DNA of 64,000 nt from Mariniphaga sp041687255 (GTDB taxonomy: Bacteria; Bacteroidota; Bacteroidia; Bacteroidales; Prolixibacteraceae): positions 165,825 through 229,824 of the forward strand of contig JAWLCL010000007.1 in NCBI GenBank assembly GCA_041687255.1. The letters are read 5' to 3'. How positions within the stretch are numbered: the stretch's first letter is position 1; each line of letters opens with the position of its first letter. A program made the translations under genes and the position numbers. Below the pieces are notes generated by a model. That model saw only the letters and a program-made list of their open reading frames with translations. It was not told the DNA's origin and made no database searches. Shown in pieces: positions 17,795-26,695 of the stretch.

Positions 17795-17876
17795 CAACCT
17801 TATTTTTCTTAAACCTTATTTTCAAAAACAACCTAAGTAGCATGCCCTCACCTCAAAATCCCGCTCGTTGAGCAGG
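17795..17876 (+). repeat. Diverged 82-bp direct repeat, copy 2
   Basis: Begins CAACCTTATTTTTCTTAA and ends GTTGAGCAGG. Differs from copy 1 by scattered substitutions, so the duplication is not recent or the element is an old dispersed repeat. Confidence 0.75.
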
Positions 17877-17993
17877 GCTACGACCTGGTTAAATGAAGGC
17901 ATAATGTGAAATAAAATGTAACTGAAATCAAGGGATTGAAGTTTTATTTATATCATTGTCGACTCATGATTTCGTGAGGTTGTCAAATATTGT

Positions 17994-18001
17994 TACTTTT
18001 G
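17994..18001 (+). promoter_or_regulatory. -7 element before the exported protein gene
   Basis: TACTTTTG matches the -7 consensus. Transcription would start near 18007, only about ten bases before the first GTG (18016), which favours the second GTG (18031) as start. Confidence 0.4.
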
Positions 18002-18030
18002 ATAAAATGTAAAAAGTGAAGGGAGAATTT

Positions 18031-18570
18031 GTGAAGAAATGGATGTACATATTATTTTTAATTTGTAGTCTTGGAGCAGGCGGACAGGAGCTTGTTTTGC
18101 CTGAGCTTGAGGAAAATGACAGCCTGCAATTAAAGATGGAAAGGGATCTTATGTACCGGCAGCTGATGACAGGTTCGGTAGTAGGTGGTGACCTGGCTCT
18201 GCCGTTTCAGATGCCGGAAATTGATTTTAATGCCGGAATTGCTAAACGCTGGTCGTTTGATTCTTCAGAACTTTTTTCAAATCAGCTGCAGGTGAATGAA
18301 TATTTTTCGCCCTACCCGGGATTAGCGGCATCGCCTTTCCTGCGAAATGGTTCGGTATTCAGCAGCGCTGCCTATAAGATAAATGACCGTTTCACAATGG
18401 GAGGGTACAGCTTTGGAGCCAATTCTGTTTTCACCGCACCATTACCCAATCAGGGCCTTAACAATTATGATGTGCGTGGTTCCACCATGTTTATGCAGTA
18501 TAAGGTGTCCAAAAATTTCAAGATAGAAACCCGTGTTAATGTCACCCAGAGACCTGGTCCCGGTTTTTAG
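18031..18570 (+). CDS. Exported protein of unknown function
   Basis: 179 residues from GTG at 18031, which has AGGGAG seven bases upstream and begins the signal peptide VKKWMYILFLICSLGAGGQ; a GTG at 18016 is the alternative. The mature part has alternating hydrophobic/polar segments (YKINDRFTMGGYSFGANSVF; YKVSKNFKIETRVNVTQRPGPGF) like beta-barrel or beta-sandwich envelope proteins. I do not recognise the family. It lies 77 bp before the AddA-like gene and may share its transcript. Confidence 0.7.
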   Translation: MKKWMYILFLICSLGAGGQELVLPELEENDSLQLKMERDLMYRQLMTGSVVGGDLALPFQMPEIDFNAGIAKRWSFDSSELFSNQLQVNEYFSPYPGLAASPFLRNGSVFSSAAYKINDRFTMGGYSFGANSVFTAPLPNQGLNNYDVRGSTMFMQYKVSKNFKIETRVNVTQRPGPGF

Positions 18571-18647
18571 TGCCGGGTGCCGGAAGGTATAAATCGTATT
18601 TGAAACTGCTATAAACTTTAAACATAAAACTTTAAACTAATTCCTTC

Positions 18648-21600
18648 ATGTTAACAGTCTACAAGGCTTCGGCCGGCTCTGGGAAAACATTTCAACTGGT
18701 TGCAGAATACCTGAAACTCCTGCTCGTAAATCCTTACAATTACACGCAAATTTTGGCTGTAACGTTTACCAATAAAGCCACAACTGAAATGAAGAGCCGC
18801 ATTATGGAGCAGTTGTATCAGTTGGCCAGGGGAGGCGATTCCGCATATCTGCCCCTGCTGAAAGAAGATTTATCGCTTGAAGAAAACTTTATCAGGCACA
18901 GGTCACAACTGGCTTTAAAAAATATTCTTCACGATTACAGCCGGTTTTCAGTTAGTACAATTGATTCATTCACTCAGCGCATAATTAAAGCATTTAACAG
19001 GGAAATGGGTATATCGCCTCATTTTGTGCTTGAGCTTGATAACGATCTTGTTCTTGAAGAAGCTGTTGATCGGTTGTTGGCCAGGGTGGACACCGATAAA
19101 CAGCTAAGAAAATGGCTGGTCGATTTTAGCCGTGAGAAAATAGTGGAAAACCGCAGCCAGCATATTGAAGCCGATATAAAAAACCTTGGAAAAGAACTGT
19201 TCATGGAAAAGTTCCAGGTGTTTTTTCCGGATAATAATGAAACTGTTTATACACGTGAGAACCTGGATGATTTCAGGAAACAGCTTGAAAAGATTACGGC
19301 GGTTTTTGAAAATACGTTGAAGTCGAAAGCTCTGGTGTGTATGCAGCTTATTGAAGCCCGTGGTTTTTCTGTCGATGATTTCTCTTATAAATCAACCGGA
19401 GTAGCAGGTTACTTGATGCAGCTGTCGGAAAAGAATATTCGGGAACCCGGTGCCAGGGCAATACAGGCAGCAGAATCAACTGAAAAATGGTTTGCTAAAA
19501 ATCATGCTCAAAAGGAACAGCTAGGCTCTTTGGTAGAGGAACATTTACAGCCTTTACTGAATGAGATAATCTCCTACTACAACAACAATAAAATTGCCTG
19601 GCAATCAGCATGCGAAGTGATAAAGCAGCTGAGGATACTTGGTATACTGACGGACCTGAAGGAAGAAATAAGGCTGCTTTTACAGGAGAAAGGAATTCTT
19701 CAGCTTTCCGACTCCAACCTTCTGCTTAGCAAGATTATTGGAGGCAGCGATTCACCTTTTATTTATGAAAAAATAGGAAATCGCTACAGTTATTACATGA
19801 TTGATGAATTCCAGGATACTTCTTTACTGCAATGGAAAAATTTTAAGCCGTTGGTGTCGAATGCCTTGTCGGAAGGAAATCCCACCCTTTTGGTAGGTGA
19901 TGTAAAACAATCGATCTACCGTTGGCGAAACAGCGATTGGAATATACTTGCCAGCCGTATAGAAACCGATTTTCCGCTGCATCCGCCTCAAACAGTTTCC
20001 CTCCAAAAGAACTGGCGCAGCCGGAAAAATATAATCGATTTCAACAATGCCGTTGTGGGCGCTTTAAAAAAAACTTTTGAAGAGCATCTTTTCAGTGAAT
20101 TTGAGGAAGGTAGTTATCTTGAGAAGTTTCGTAATGTTTATCTTGAGTTTCTTCAGGAGCCCGGAAACCTGTCGGGCGAAGCAAGCGGGATGACCGAAGT
20201 AACTTTTCTGGAGGAAGAGGATTTCGAAGAGTCATCTGCCCGGCTTCTGGTTGAGCAGGTAAAAAAAATGCAGGACAGAGGCCTTAAAGCTTCCGGCACG
20301 GCCATTCTTGTCAGGAAAAAAGATGAAGGGGCTCTGATAGTGGAAACATTTATGGATGCGGCCAGGCAGGAGGAGAATGCCGGATATAATCTGTCGGTTC
20401 TTTCGAATGAATCATTGTTTCTGTATGCTTCCCGCGGTGTTAATTTTGTTATCCTTGTGGTAGAACTTTTGACCGACCCTGAAGGTGTCGTTCAAAAAAC
20501 TGCGTTATTACATCTTTGGTTGTCGTGGTTGAAACCTTTGCAGCAAAAAAAGGCAGCTGGTGAAGAAGAGCTGCCGGAACAAGAAAAAGCTGAAGCCTGG
20601 CTTAAGGAAAAGGATTTTGAATCTTGTTTTGAATCCGAGCTGGGAGAGAGGATCCAATGGATTAAGGAAAAAGTATCCCTGTCTTCCCTTGATGAAACTG
20701 TAATGCAGATTTGTAATTCCTTTGGATTGTTTGATGTAAAAAGTGAGCTGCCTTATTTGCAGACGCTTATTGATAAGGCTGCCGAAATAAAAATCTCACT
20801 TTCCAACGACTTGTCAAATTTTCTTTTCTGGTGGAATACCAAAGGTTCACGCACTTCAGTGAATGTTAATGAGGAGTTGGATTCTATCCGGCTTCTTACC
20901 ATTCATAAGGCAAAAGGACTGGAATTTGAAGCCGTATTGCTGCCCTCCTTTAATTTCGACAGTTCATGGGTAGGAAACCAGGCGCCTATGTTGTGGTGCG
21001 AGGCCGACATTGAACCTTTCAACCGGTTTCCGCTGTTGCCTGTCAGAGCAGGCTCCCGTTTGGCAGGTACCATTTTTCGAGAAGATTACCTGGAAGAAAA
21101 ACTCAGCAGTTTGATTGATTCACTGAACCTCGTTTATGTGGCTTTTACCCGGGCAAAATCGGTCTTATACATAAATTGTAAACAGCTTCCGCAGAATAAG
21201 AATAATGACCAGAGAACGACTATCAATGCATTGCTGAAAACTTCGCTTGACAGGATGAACCTCTCAGCACCGTTTGCTGGTTGCTGGAATCCGGAAAAAA
21301 CAATTTTCACTTTTGGAAAGTTGCCTGCATTTAGTCCTGTTCAAAAAGATGAAAACAATAATGTTCTTTTGAAGTACCATTTCCATGATTTCAGTAAACG
21401 CTTAGGTCTGCGCCTCAACAGTGAAGAATTTTTAATAGCAGGTAAAGAAAGCCGATCGGTTAAAAATAAGGGTAAACTGGTGCACGATATCCTTTCTTCT
21501 GTGATTGTGGAAGCTGATGTTGAAAAAGCATGTAATCAGGCGCTAAATGCAGGAAGTATAACCGCAGCTGAGCGGGATGAAATAATGGATAAGCTGGCTG

Positions 21601-21890
21601 AAAGCATGCAGAAGCCTGAAATTAAAAAATGGTTCGACGGCAGTTATAAAGTATTAAATGAACGGAATCTGCTGTCGTCCGAAAAACAACTTCGTCCCGA
21701 CAGAATTATGATTTCAGGAAAAAATGCCGTGGTTGCGGACTATAAGTGGGGTGAAGTAAAACACGACAAGTATAACTCACAGGTAAGGAGGTATGCTGAA
21801 TACCTGAAAAGAAGCGGTTTCGATAAAGTGGAAGGTTATATCTGGTATATTAATCTGGATGAAGTGGAGAAAGTAGGTGAATGGAGCTGA
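18648..21890 (+). CDS. UvrD/RecB-type helicase with C-terminal PD-(D/E)xK nuclease (AddA-like)
   Basis: 1080 residues. DNA helicase-nuclease for double-strand break processing. Seen in order: Walker A ASAGSGKTF (7-15), helicase motif Ia TFTNKATTEMKSRI, Walker B YMIDEFQDTS (about 383-392), motif III GDVKQSIYRWRNSD, motif IV SLQKNWRSR, motif V/VI LTIHKAKGLEFEAVLLPSF and LVYVAFTRAK, then a RecB-family nuclease domain with LVHDIL and the catalytic VADYKWGEV (about 1035). In most Bacteroidota an AddB-like nuclease gene is adjacent; it is not present within the flanking genes here. Start ATG at 18648. Confidence 0.92.
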   Translation: MLTVYKASAGSGKTFQLVAEYLKLLLVNPYNYTQILAVTFTNKATTEMKSRIMEQLYQLARGGDSAYLPLLKEDLSLEENFIRHRSQLALKNILHDYSRFSVSTIDSFTQRIIKAFNREMGISPHFVLELDNDLVLEEAVDRLLARVDTDKQLRKWLVDFSREKIVENRSQHIEADIKNLGKELFMEKFQVFFPDNNETVYTRENLDDFRKQLEKITAVFENTLKSKALVCMQLIEARGFSVDDFSYKSTGVAGYLMQLSEKNIREPGARAIQAAESTEKWFAKNHAQKEQLGSLVEEHLQPLLNEIISYYNNNKIAWQSACEVIKQLRILGILTDLKEEIRLLLQEKGILQLSDSNLLLSKIIGGSDSPFIYEKIGNRYSYYMIDEFQDTSLLQWKNFKPLVSNALSEGNPTLLVGDVKQSIYRWRNSDWNILASRIETDFPLHPPQTVSLQKNWRSRKNIIDFNNAVVGALKKTFEEHLFSEFEEGSYLEKFRNVYLEFLQEPGNLSGEASGMTEVTFLEEEDFEESSARLLVEQVKKMQDRGLKASGTAILVRKKDEGALIVETFMDAARQEENAGYNLSVLSNESLFLYASRGVNFVILVVELLTDPEGVVQKTALLHLWLSWLKPLQQKKAAGEEELPEQEKAEAWLKEKDFESCFESELGERIQWIKEKVSLSSLDETVMQICNSFGLFDVKSELPYLQTLIDKAAEIKISLSNDLSNFLFWWNTKGSRTSVNVNEELDSIRLLTIHKAKGLEFEAVLLPSFNFDSSWVGNQAPMLWCEADIEPFNRFPLLPVRAGSRLAGTIFREDYLEEKLSSLIDSLNLVYVAFTRAKSVLYINCKQLPQNKNNDQRTTINALLKTSLDRMNLSAPFAGCWNPEKTIFTFGKLPAFSPVQKDENNNVLLKYHFHDFSKRLGLRLNSEEFLIAGKESRSVKNKGKLVHDILSSVIVEADVEKACNQALNAGSITAAERDEIMDKLAESMQKPEIKKWFDGSYKVLNERNLLSSEKQLRPDRIMISGKNAVVADYKWGEVKHDKYNSQVRRYAEYLKRSGFDKVEGYIWYINLDEVEKVGEWS

Positions 21891-22009
21891 TGGAAATGGA
21901 ATAGTTTTTTTTCAACGGTTAAACTGAAAGAAATCCTGGGATCCACCTTAAAAATAATTTGTAATTTTGGCGGCAATAAAAATAATTCCAAATTTCATTT
22001 AAAGATAAC

Positions 22010-22453
22010 ATGATCCAAAGAATTCAAACGGTTTACATTCTGATAGCAGTAGTGTTTACGGCATTGCTTTTTAATTTCGATTTTGCTGAACTGGTAGTGA
22101 ATGGTGAGTTATACGTGTTTGATGTAACAGGCATCATGCATGGCGAAGAGGTCATATTCGACGGATTACCGGTTATGGGGTTTATAGGGCTTATTGTCTT
22201 ACTGCATGTGGCAGTAATTTTCATGTATAAAAACCGTATCCGGCAAATCAGGATATTGGCTTTCACCATCATATTGTTGCTTGGATTGCTTGGAATTATG
22301 TTTTATTTCCTGCATGCAGGTTTTGAGAATGCTGAATTGGTGTATAAGATCCCGATGACCTTCCCGCTGATTGCAGCAATACTCGATTACCTTGCCATTC
22401 GTGCCATAGGGAAAGATGAGGCATTGGTAAGAAGTCTGGACCGGATAAGGTAA
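22010..22453 (+). CDS. DUF4293 family membrane protein
   Basis: 147 residues, four membrane helices (about 5-24, 45-66, 75-95, 108-127). The start MIQRIQTVYILIAVV is the hallmark of this Bacteroidota-specific family, whose function is unknown. It is followed after 5 bp by the nucleotidyltransferase gene, so the pair is likely one transcript. Confidence 0.85.
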   Translation: MIQRIQTVYILIAVVFTALLFNFDFAELVVNGELYVFDVTGIMHGEEVIFDGLPVMGFIGLIVLLHVAVIFMYKNRIRQIRILAFTIILLLGLLGIMFYFLHAGFENAELVYKIPMTFPLIAAILDYLAIRAIGKDEALVRSLDRIR

Positions 22454-22458
22454 CCATT

Positions 22459-23181
22459 ATGAAAGCCATTGTTTTTTCTGCCGGATTCGGAACACGGTTG
22501 CAGGAGGAAACCCGCAGTAAACCAAAGGCCCTGGTAAAAGTGGGAGATAAGCCCCTGCTGGCTCATGTTATCGAAAAACTGAAGCAGGAGGGTATTTCTG
22601 ATATTGTAGTAAATGTCCATCATTACTCCGAATTGATTATAGATTTTCTAAAGCACAAGGATTTTGGTGTGAACATAGCGATTTCAGATGAATCGCTTAA
22701 GCTGCTCGATACCGGGGGAGCGCTTAAAAAAGCTGCCCCGTTGTTGAAGGCTAAAAATGAACCCATACTAATGTACAATGTGGATGTGTTAAGCAACATT
22801 TGTATTGCCGACCTTTTTAATGAGCATATGCAATCGGGTGCGCTGGCTACGTTGGCAGTAAGAAACCGGAAAACTCAGCGGTACTTTAAATTCAGTCAGG
22901 ATAAACGGCTGGTGGGCTGGATAAATAAAAAAACAGGAGAGAAGAAAATATCGGTTCCGGATGAGTTTGAAAATGCTGTTGAAATGGCTTTTAGCGGCAT
23001 TCATATTGCCAGCCCTGAAATCTTTAATGTATTGCCCGACGATGATTACTTTTCAATGACCGGTTTATATATAAATCTTGCAAATAAGCATCTTATCAGG
23101 GGATTCTTCGACCAATCTGACCTTTGGATGGATGTCGGTAAACCCGAAGAACTTGAAAAAGCAAGACGAATGTATCGATAA
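22459..23181 (+). CDS. Sugar-phosphate nucleotidyltransferase
   Basis: 240 residues. The N-terminal KAIVFSAGFGTRLQEETRSK is the NTP-binding loop of this family, with the usual KPKALVKVGDKPLLAHVIEKL and a metal-binding aspartate in MYNVDVLSN. It joins a sugar-1-phosphate to a nucleotide. Close relatives act on N-acetylmuramate-1-phosphate (MurU-type) or mannose/glucose-1-phosphate; which one applies here is undecided. No left-handed beta-helix domain follows, so it is not a GlmU-type bifunctional enzyme. Confidence 0.88.
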   Translation: MKAIVFSAGFGTRLQEETRSKPKALVKVGDKPLLAHVIEKLKQEGISDIVVNVHHYSELIIDFLKHKDFGVNIAISDESLKLLDTGGALKKAAPLLKAKNEPILMYNVDVLSNICIADLFNEHMQSGALATLAVRNRKTQRYFKFSQDKRLVGWINKKTGEKKISVPDEFENAVEMAFSGIHIASPEIFNVLPDDDYFSMTGLYINLANKHLIRGFFDQSDLWMDVGKPEELEKARRMYR

Positions 23182-23222
23182 ATTTACCATCTTTAACAGG
23201 TTTATTCTAATAACTAATCACT

Positions 23223-23387
23223 ATGAAAAACCTGTTTCTTCCATTTTATTTTTTAGCTGTGCATGAAAATGAAGAAGCACTGCATCATTTTGACCCCTCC
23301 TTTTTCCTCAGGTGTTTTTATGTTCAGGCAGGTGATATTATCCTGACAATGCGGGCGGAAGAGAATATTTTAAAGTCGTTGTTATGA
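23223..23387 (+). CDS. 54-residue ORF translationally coupled to the racemase-family gene
   Basis: ATG at 23223 to TGA at 23385-23387, overlapping the next start as ATGA. The product begins MKNLFLPFYFLAVHENEE and contains one hydrophobic N-terminal stretch and a charged C-terminus (RAEENILKSLL). I recognise no family. The four-base overlap and matching strand argue for a real leader peptide or small protein; the lack of a strong ribosome site argues against. Confidence 0.4.
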   Translation: MKNLFLPFYFLAVHENEEALHHFDPSFFLRCFYVQAGDIILTMRAEENILKSLL

Positions 23388-24643
23388 AAACATCACGTCG
23401 CAAATTTTTTAAAAAAGCTGCCCTGGCAACTGCAGGAAGCACTTTAATTAATTACACTGCCTCTGCATTCCCTCAAAAACAAAATGAGAGGTATGCTGCA
23501 CTGGATGCCGTAATGGCAAAACCAGTACTTAAAAAAGAGTTTTTTCCCGCACCGGTAATTATTGAAACACTTGAGCTTTTGCGGCTCAATGACAATTTTA
23601 TATGCAGGGTACGTTCCAAAGAGGGCGCTGAAGGAATTTCGGTAAGTAATAACATGCAGATGGTTTCATTGTATCCTATCTTCACCCGAAGATTGCAGCC
23701 TTTCTTTCCGGGTAAAGATGCCAGGGAGCTTGAGCAATTGCTTGAGGATGTTTATGTTTATCAGAGCAATTATAAATTGCAAAACCTGGCGCTTTGGGTG
23801 CCGATGGCTACCATTGAGTTTGCCATACTCGATATGCTGGGAAAAATTGCCGGCAGACCAATGGGGATATTGATTGGTGAAATACATCATCCACAAATAG
23901 CTGTTTATCAGGCTAATAATTTCAGAGGAAAAACGGCTGAAGAATCAATTGAAGGAATTAAAAGACAGGTGGCTGAAACAAATGCAAAAGCCTTAAAGTT
24001 TAAGGTGGGCGGGCGAATGAATGCTCCTGAAATACCTTCACACCGTTCTGAAAAACTTATTCCATTGGTGCGAAAAACGTTTGGTGATGATATGACCATT
24101 TATGCCGATTCAAACGGTTCATATGATGTAAAGGAAGCCATCAGGATTGGCCGGCTAATGGAAGAATATAAGTTTGATTTTTATGAAGAACCCGTTCCTT
24201 TCGACTGGTATGAAGAAACCCGTGAAGTGGCTGATGCATTGGAGTTGCCCATTGCCGGTGGGGAGCAGGAACCCAGTATGCATAGCTTCAGATGGTTGAT
24301 TGGAAACAATGCCCTGCAGGTGGTGCAGCCCGATATTTTCTATTTTGGGGGAATGATCCGTTCCATGAAAGTGGCAAGAATGGCTGCTTTAAAAAACATG
24401 GAATGTACCCCACACATTTCAGGATCAGGTTTGGGGTACCTGTATATGATGCATTTTGTGTCGGCAGTACCAAATGCCGGACCTTATCACGAATTTAAAG
24501 GGTTCAATAATGAATTACCGCTCGAATGTCCTACATCTGACCTGCAAAGTCATGATGGCGTGGTTAATGTGCCTTCTGGACCTGGGCTAGGAGTGGAAAT
24601 TGACCCGCTGTTTATTGGTAAACATAAACTTGTACAGGCATGA
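23384..24643 (+). CDS. Tat-exported enolase-superfamily enzyme (mandelate racemase/muconate lactonizing type)
   Basis: 419 residues. The N-terminus MKTSRRKFFKKAALATAGS is a twin-arginine signal, so it folds before export. The catalytic set of the superfamily is complete: K205 and K207 (ALKFKVGG), metal ligands D242 (YADSNGSYD), E268/E269 (FYEEPVPF) and E294 (GGEQEPS), then D317 and H344 (TPHISGSGLG), as in mandelate racemase/sugar-acid dehydratase relatives. The likely substrate is a carboxylate such as a sugar acid or hydroxy acid. It overlaps the region before an SLC13-type dicarboxylate transporter, suggesting uptake of the product. Confidence 0.9.
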   Translation: MKTSRRKFFKKAALATAGSTLINYTASAFPQKQNERYAALDAVMAKPVLKKEFFPAPVIIETLELLRLNDNFICRVRSKEGAEGISVSNNMQMVSLYPIFTRRLQPFFPGKDARELEQLLEDVYVYQSNYKLQNLALWVPMATIEFAILDMLGKIAGRPMGILIGEIHHPQIAVYQANNFRGKTAEESIEGIKRQVAETNAKALKFKVGGRMNAPEIPSHRSEKLIPLVRKTFGDDMTIYADSNGSYDVKEAIRIGRLMEEYKFDFYEEPVPFDWYEETREVADALELPIAGGEQEPSMHSFRWLIGNNALQVVQPDIFYFGGMIRSMKVARMAALKNMECTPHISGSGLGYLYMMHFVSAVPNAGPYHEFKGFNNELPLECPTSDLQSHDGVVNVPSGPGLGVEIDPLFIGKHKLVQA

Positions 24644-24743
24644 AACCTAAAGTCATCAGCAATGTGCATGTATGGCTTATATCCAAATCAGAGGTCAGTA
24701 CAAAAGGAAAAACCGGTTAGATCATAAGCAAAGTACAGGATTA

Positions 24744-26276
24744 ATGGCAAGAATAATTTGGAAGAACACTAAAGCAGGAAGAAGAAATAAAGTTAGTCTT
24801 CTGTCAGGGATTGCTGCTTTTTTTGCTATTCTGTTGTTCACAGACCTCGAGCCGGGAAAGCCTGAAATCACCCGTACCTTTGCTGTTGCCATGCTTATGG
24901 CCATATGGTGGGTTACCGAAGCATTACCGCTATCGGTTACTGCACTGGTGCCCATTGCAGTCTTTCCCATGCTTGGCATAATCGATGGAAGAGCGGTTTC
25001 GGAAGCCTACATCAATCATATAATCTTCTTGTTTATTGGCGGATTCATTATGGCGCTGGCCATGGAACGATGGAACCTTCACAAACGCATTGCCCTGGTG
25101 ATTCTCAAATGGGTTGGCGTTAGTCCTGCCCGCATCCTGTTCGGATTTATGTTTGCTTCAATGGCATTATCAATGTGGATTTCCAATACAGCCACCACTA
25201 TGATGATGATTCCTATTGTCGCATCCATCATATATAAAATCGAAGAAAGTATCGGAAAACAAAAAATTTCAAAATATGCTTTGGGGTTGTTGTTGGGCAT
25301 TGCCTACAGCTCTTCAATCGGGGGAAATGCCACCCTGGTAGGCACACCCACCAATCTTATATTTGTACGCATCCTGTCGATTCTTTATCCTGCAGCGCCT
25401 GAAGTCTCATTTACCCAATGGTTTCTTTTTGCTTTTCCCATTACAGTCATTATGTTTGCAGCTGCTTTTTTGCTGCTCTATCTGCTTTACCGGCCAAAAG
25501 AAAACTGGAACAACATTTCAACCGATACATTTAAAATTCAGTTAAAAGAACTTGGCAAACCCAGCTATGAAGAAAAGGTTGTTTTTGCATTGTTTCTCCT
25601 ACTGGCGATTATGTGGATTACCCGTGCCGGGATTAGCTCCGAAAGCTTTAATTTCAGTGGATGGGCTTCTTTTTTTAAAAGTCCGGGGTTTATTAATGAC
25701 GGTACAGTTGCCATTTTTGTTTCGCTTCTTCTTTTTATCTGGCCTGCTAAAAACCTTCAGGGGGGAAAGATAATGGACTGGGAAACTGCCAACCGGCTTC
25801 CATGGAACATCGTACTGCTTTTTGGAGGTGGATTTGCCCTGGCACTGGGGTTCGAACAATCGGGGCTGGCCTTGTGGTTTGGTGAACAAATGGCAGGAGC
25901 GGCAGGCATACCTTCTATTGTTTTTGTACTGGCCATCGTAGCTATGATGTCGTTCCTTACCGAACTAACCTCAAATGTTGCCTCCACACAAATGTTGCTT
26001 CCGGCTTTTGCCAGCATTGCTGTGGCTACCGGCGATAACCCGTTGCTGTTTATGATACCGGCAACAATCGCTTCCTCCCTGGCTTTTATGTTACCTACTG
26101 CCACCCCTCCCAATGCCATTATCTTTGGCAGCGGCCGTGTCACAATCGACCGTATGATGCGAACCGGGTTCTCGTTAAATCTGATGGGTATCCTGATCGT
26201 TACGCTGATGACCTATCTGTTGATTGGATATTTCTTTGGCGTTTTTTTCAATGTGGTGCCTGAGTGGGCAAAGTAA
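24744..26276 (+). CDS. SLC13/DASS-family sodium:dicarboxylate symporter
   Basis: 510 residues from ATG at 24744; an earlier ATG at 24672 would add 24 hydrophilic residues. About 11-12 membrane helices. Both sodium-clamp motifs are present: MWISNTATTMMMIPI with GNATLVGTPTNLI in the first half, and ELTSNVASTQMLLPAF with LPTATPPNAI in the second. The family imports succinate, malate, citrate or related acids with Na+, a good partner for an Na+-pumping NQR and for the acid-producing enzyme just upstream, 100 bp away on the same strand. Substrate is inferred. Confidence 0.93.
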   Translation: MARIIWKNTKAGRRNKVSLLSGIAAFFAILLFTDLEPGKPEITRTFAVAMLMAIWWVTEALPLSVTALVPIAVFPMLGIIDGRAVSEAYINHIIFLFIGGFIMALAMERWNLHKRIALVILKWVGVSPARILFGFMFASMALSMWISNTATTMMMIPIVASIIYKIEESIGKQKISKYALGLLLGIAYSSSIGGNATLVGTPTNLIFVRILSILYPAAPEVSFTQWFLFAFPITVIMFAAAFLLLYLLYRPKENWNNISTDTFKIQLKELGKPSYEEKVVFALFLLLAIMWITRAGISSESFNFSGWASFFKSPGFINDGTVAIFVSLLLFIWPAKNLQGGKIMDWETANRLPWNIVLLFGGGFALALGFEQSGLALWFGEQMAGAAGIPSIVFVLAIVAMMSFLTELTSNVASTQMLLPAFASIAVATGDNPLLFMIPATIASSLAFMLPTATPPNAIIFGSGRVTIDRMMRTGFSLNLMGILIVTLMTYLLIGYFFGVFFNVVPEWAK

Positions 26277-26278
26277 TT

Positions 26279-26692
26279 TTACAGGCTGGCCCATATCCTT
26301 GCAAGTGAATGTCCCGGGGCTTTGATGTTCAAATCTAAAAAATAGCCAAAAGGAGTTTGAGCCGTTTCATATCCACCATTCTGCAGCCTTTTTTCGGCCA
26401 TGTCAAACAATTGTTTTGTAAACTCCACTGAGGCTTTTGAATCCGACAGATGAGCAAATGAATGCAGGATAATCCTTTGGCAATTGTTTTTCCGGGCGGT
26501 CCATTTCAGATGGTTTACCAGTTTCTTTTCCCGGCTTTTTACATCGTACTCCTGGTCAGTTTCCTCCACCTGAATAAAAGCCAGTATCGAATCGGTGTAG
26601 GTTGCCCCTGCAGTTACATCATCGGCCTCCTCCAGATTCTTTTCTGCAGGATTGTAGCTAAATTCATCGACATACATTACAAGTACCTTCAT
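26279..26692 (-). CDS. Free-standing threonyl-tRNA synthetase editing domain (archaeal ThrRS-ED type)
   Basis: 137 residues. The full length matches the N-terminal editing domain of archaeal ThrRS, a relative of D-aminoacyl-tRNA deacylase, with the conserved HSFAHLSDSKAS (77-88) and QTPFGYFLDLNIKAPGHSLAR (112-131; shown in two parts here as QTPFGYF and NIKAPGHSLAR). Archaeal homologues remove serine from Ser-tRNA(Thr). Here no synthetase is attached, so it may act in trans on mischarged tRNA or on another substrate. It is the last gene after two small haem proteins, three bases after the stop-to-start junction, and converges with the transporter gene with only two bases between stops. Confidence 0.85.
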   Translation of the reverse strand: MKVLVMYVDEFSYNPAEKNLEEADDVTAGATYTDSILAFIQVEETDQEYDVKSREKKLVNHLKWTARKNNCQRIILHSFAHLSDSKASVEFTKQLFDMAEKRLQNGGYETAQTPFGYFLDLNIKAPGHSLARIWASL

Positions 26693-26695
26693 CTG

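Larger units (their letters stand above)
17300..18030. other. Repeat-rich intergenic spacer
   Basis: No convincing gene. It holds a GGAGCAT-type tandem repeat (17316-17370), a pair of 82-bp diverged direct repeats (17588-17669 and 17795-17876) and, between them, a short GTTCGGGGTTCCAG tandem repeat. Open frames here are low-complexity translations of these repeats. Confidence 0.7.

Noticed and set aside
24640..24720. 26-codon frame beginning in the ATGA at the end of the racemase gene
   Set aside because: Too short, no conserved feature, and lies in the leader of the transporter gene.
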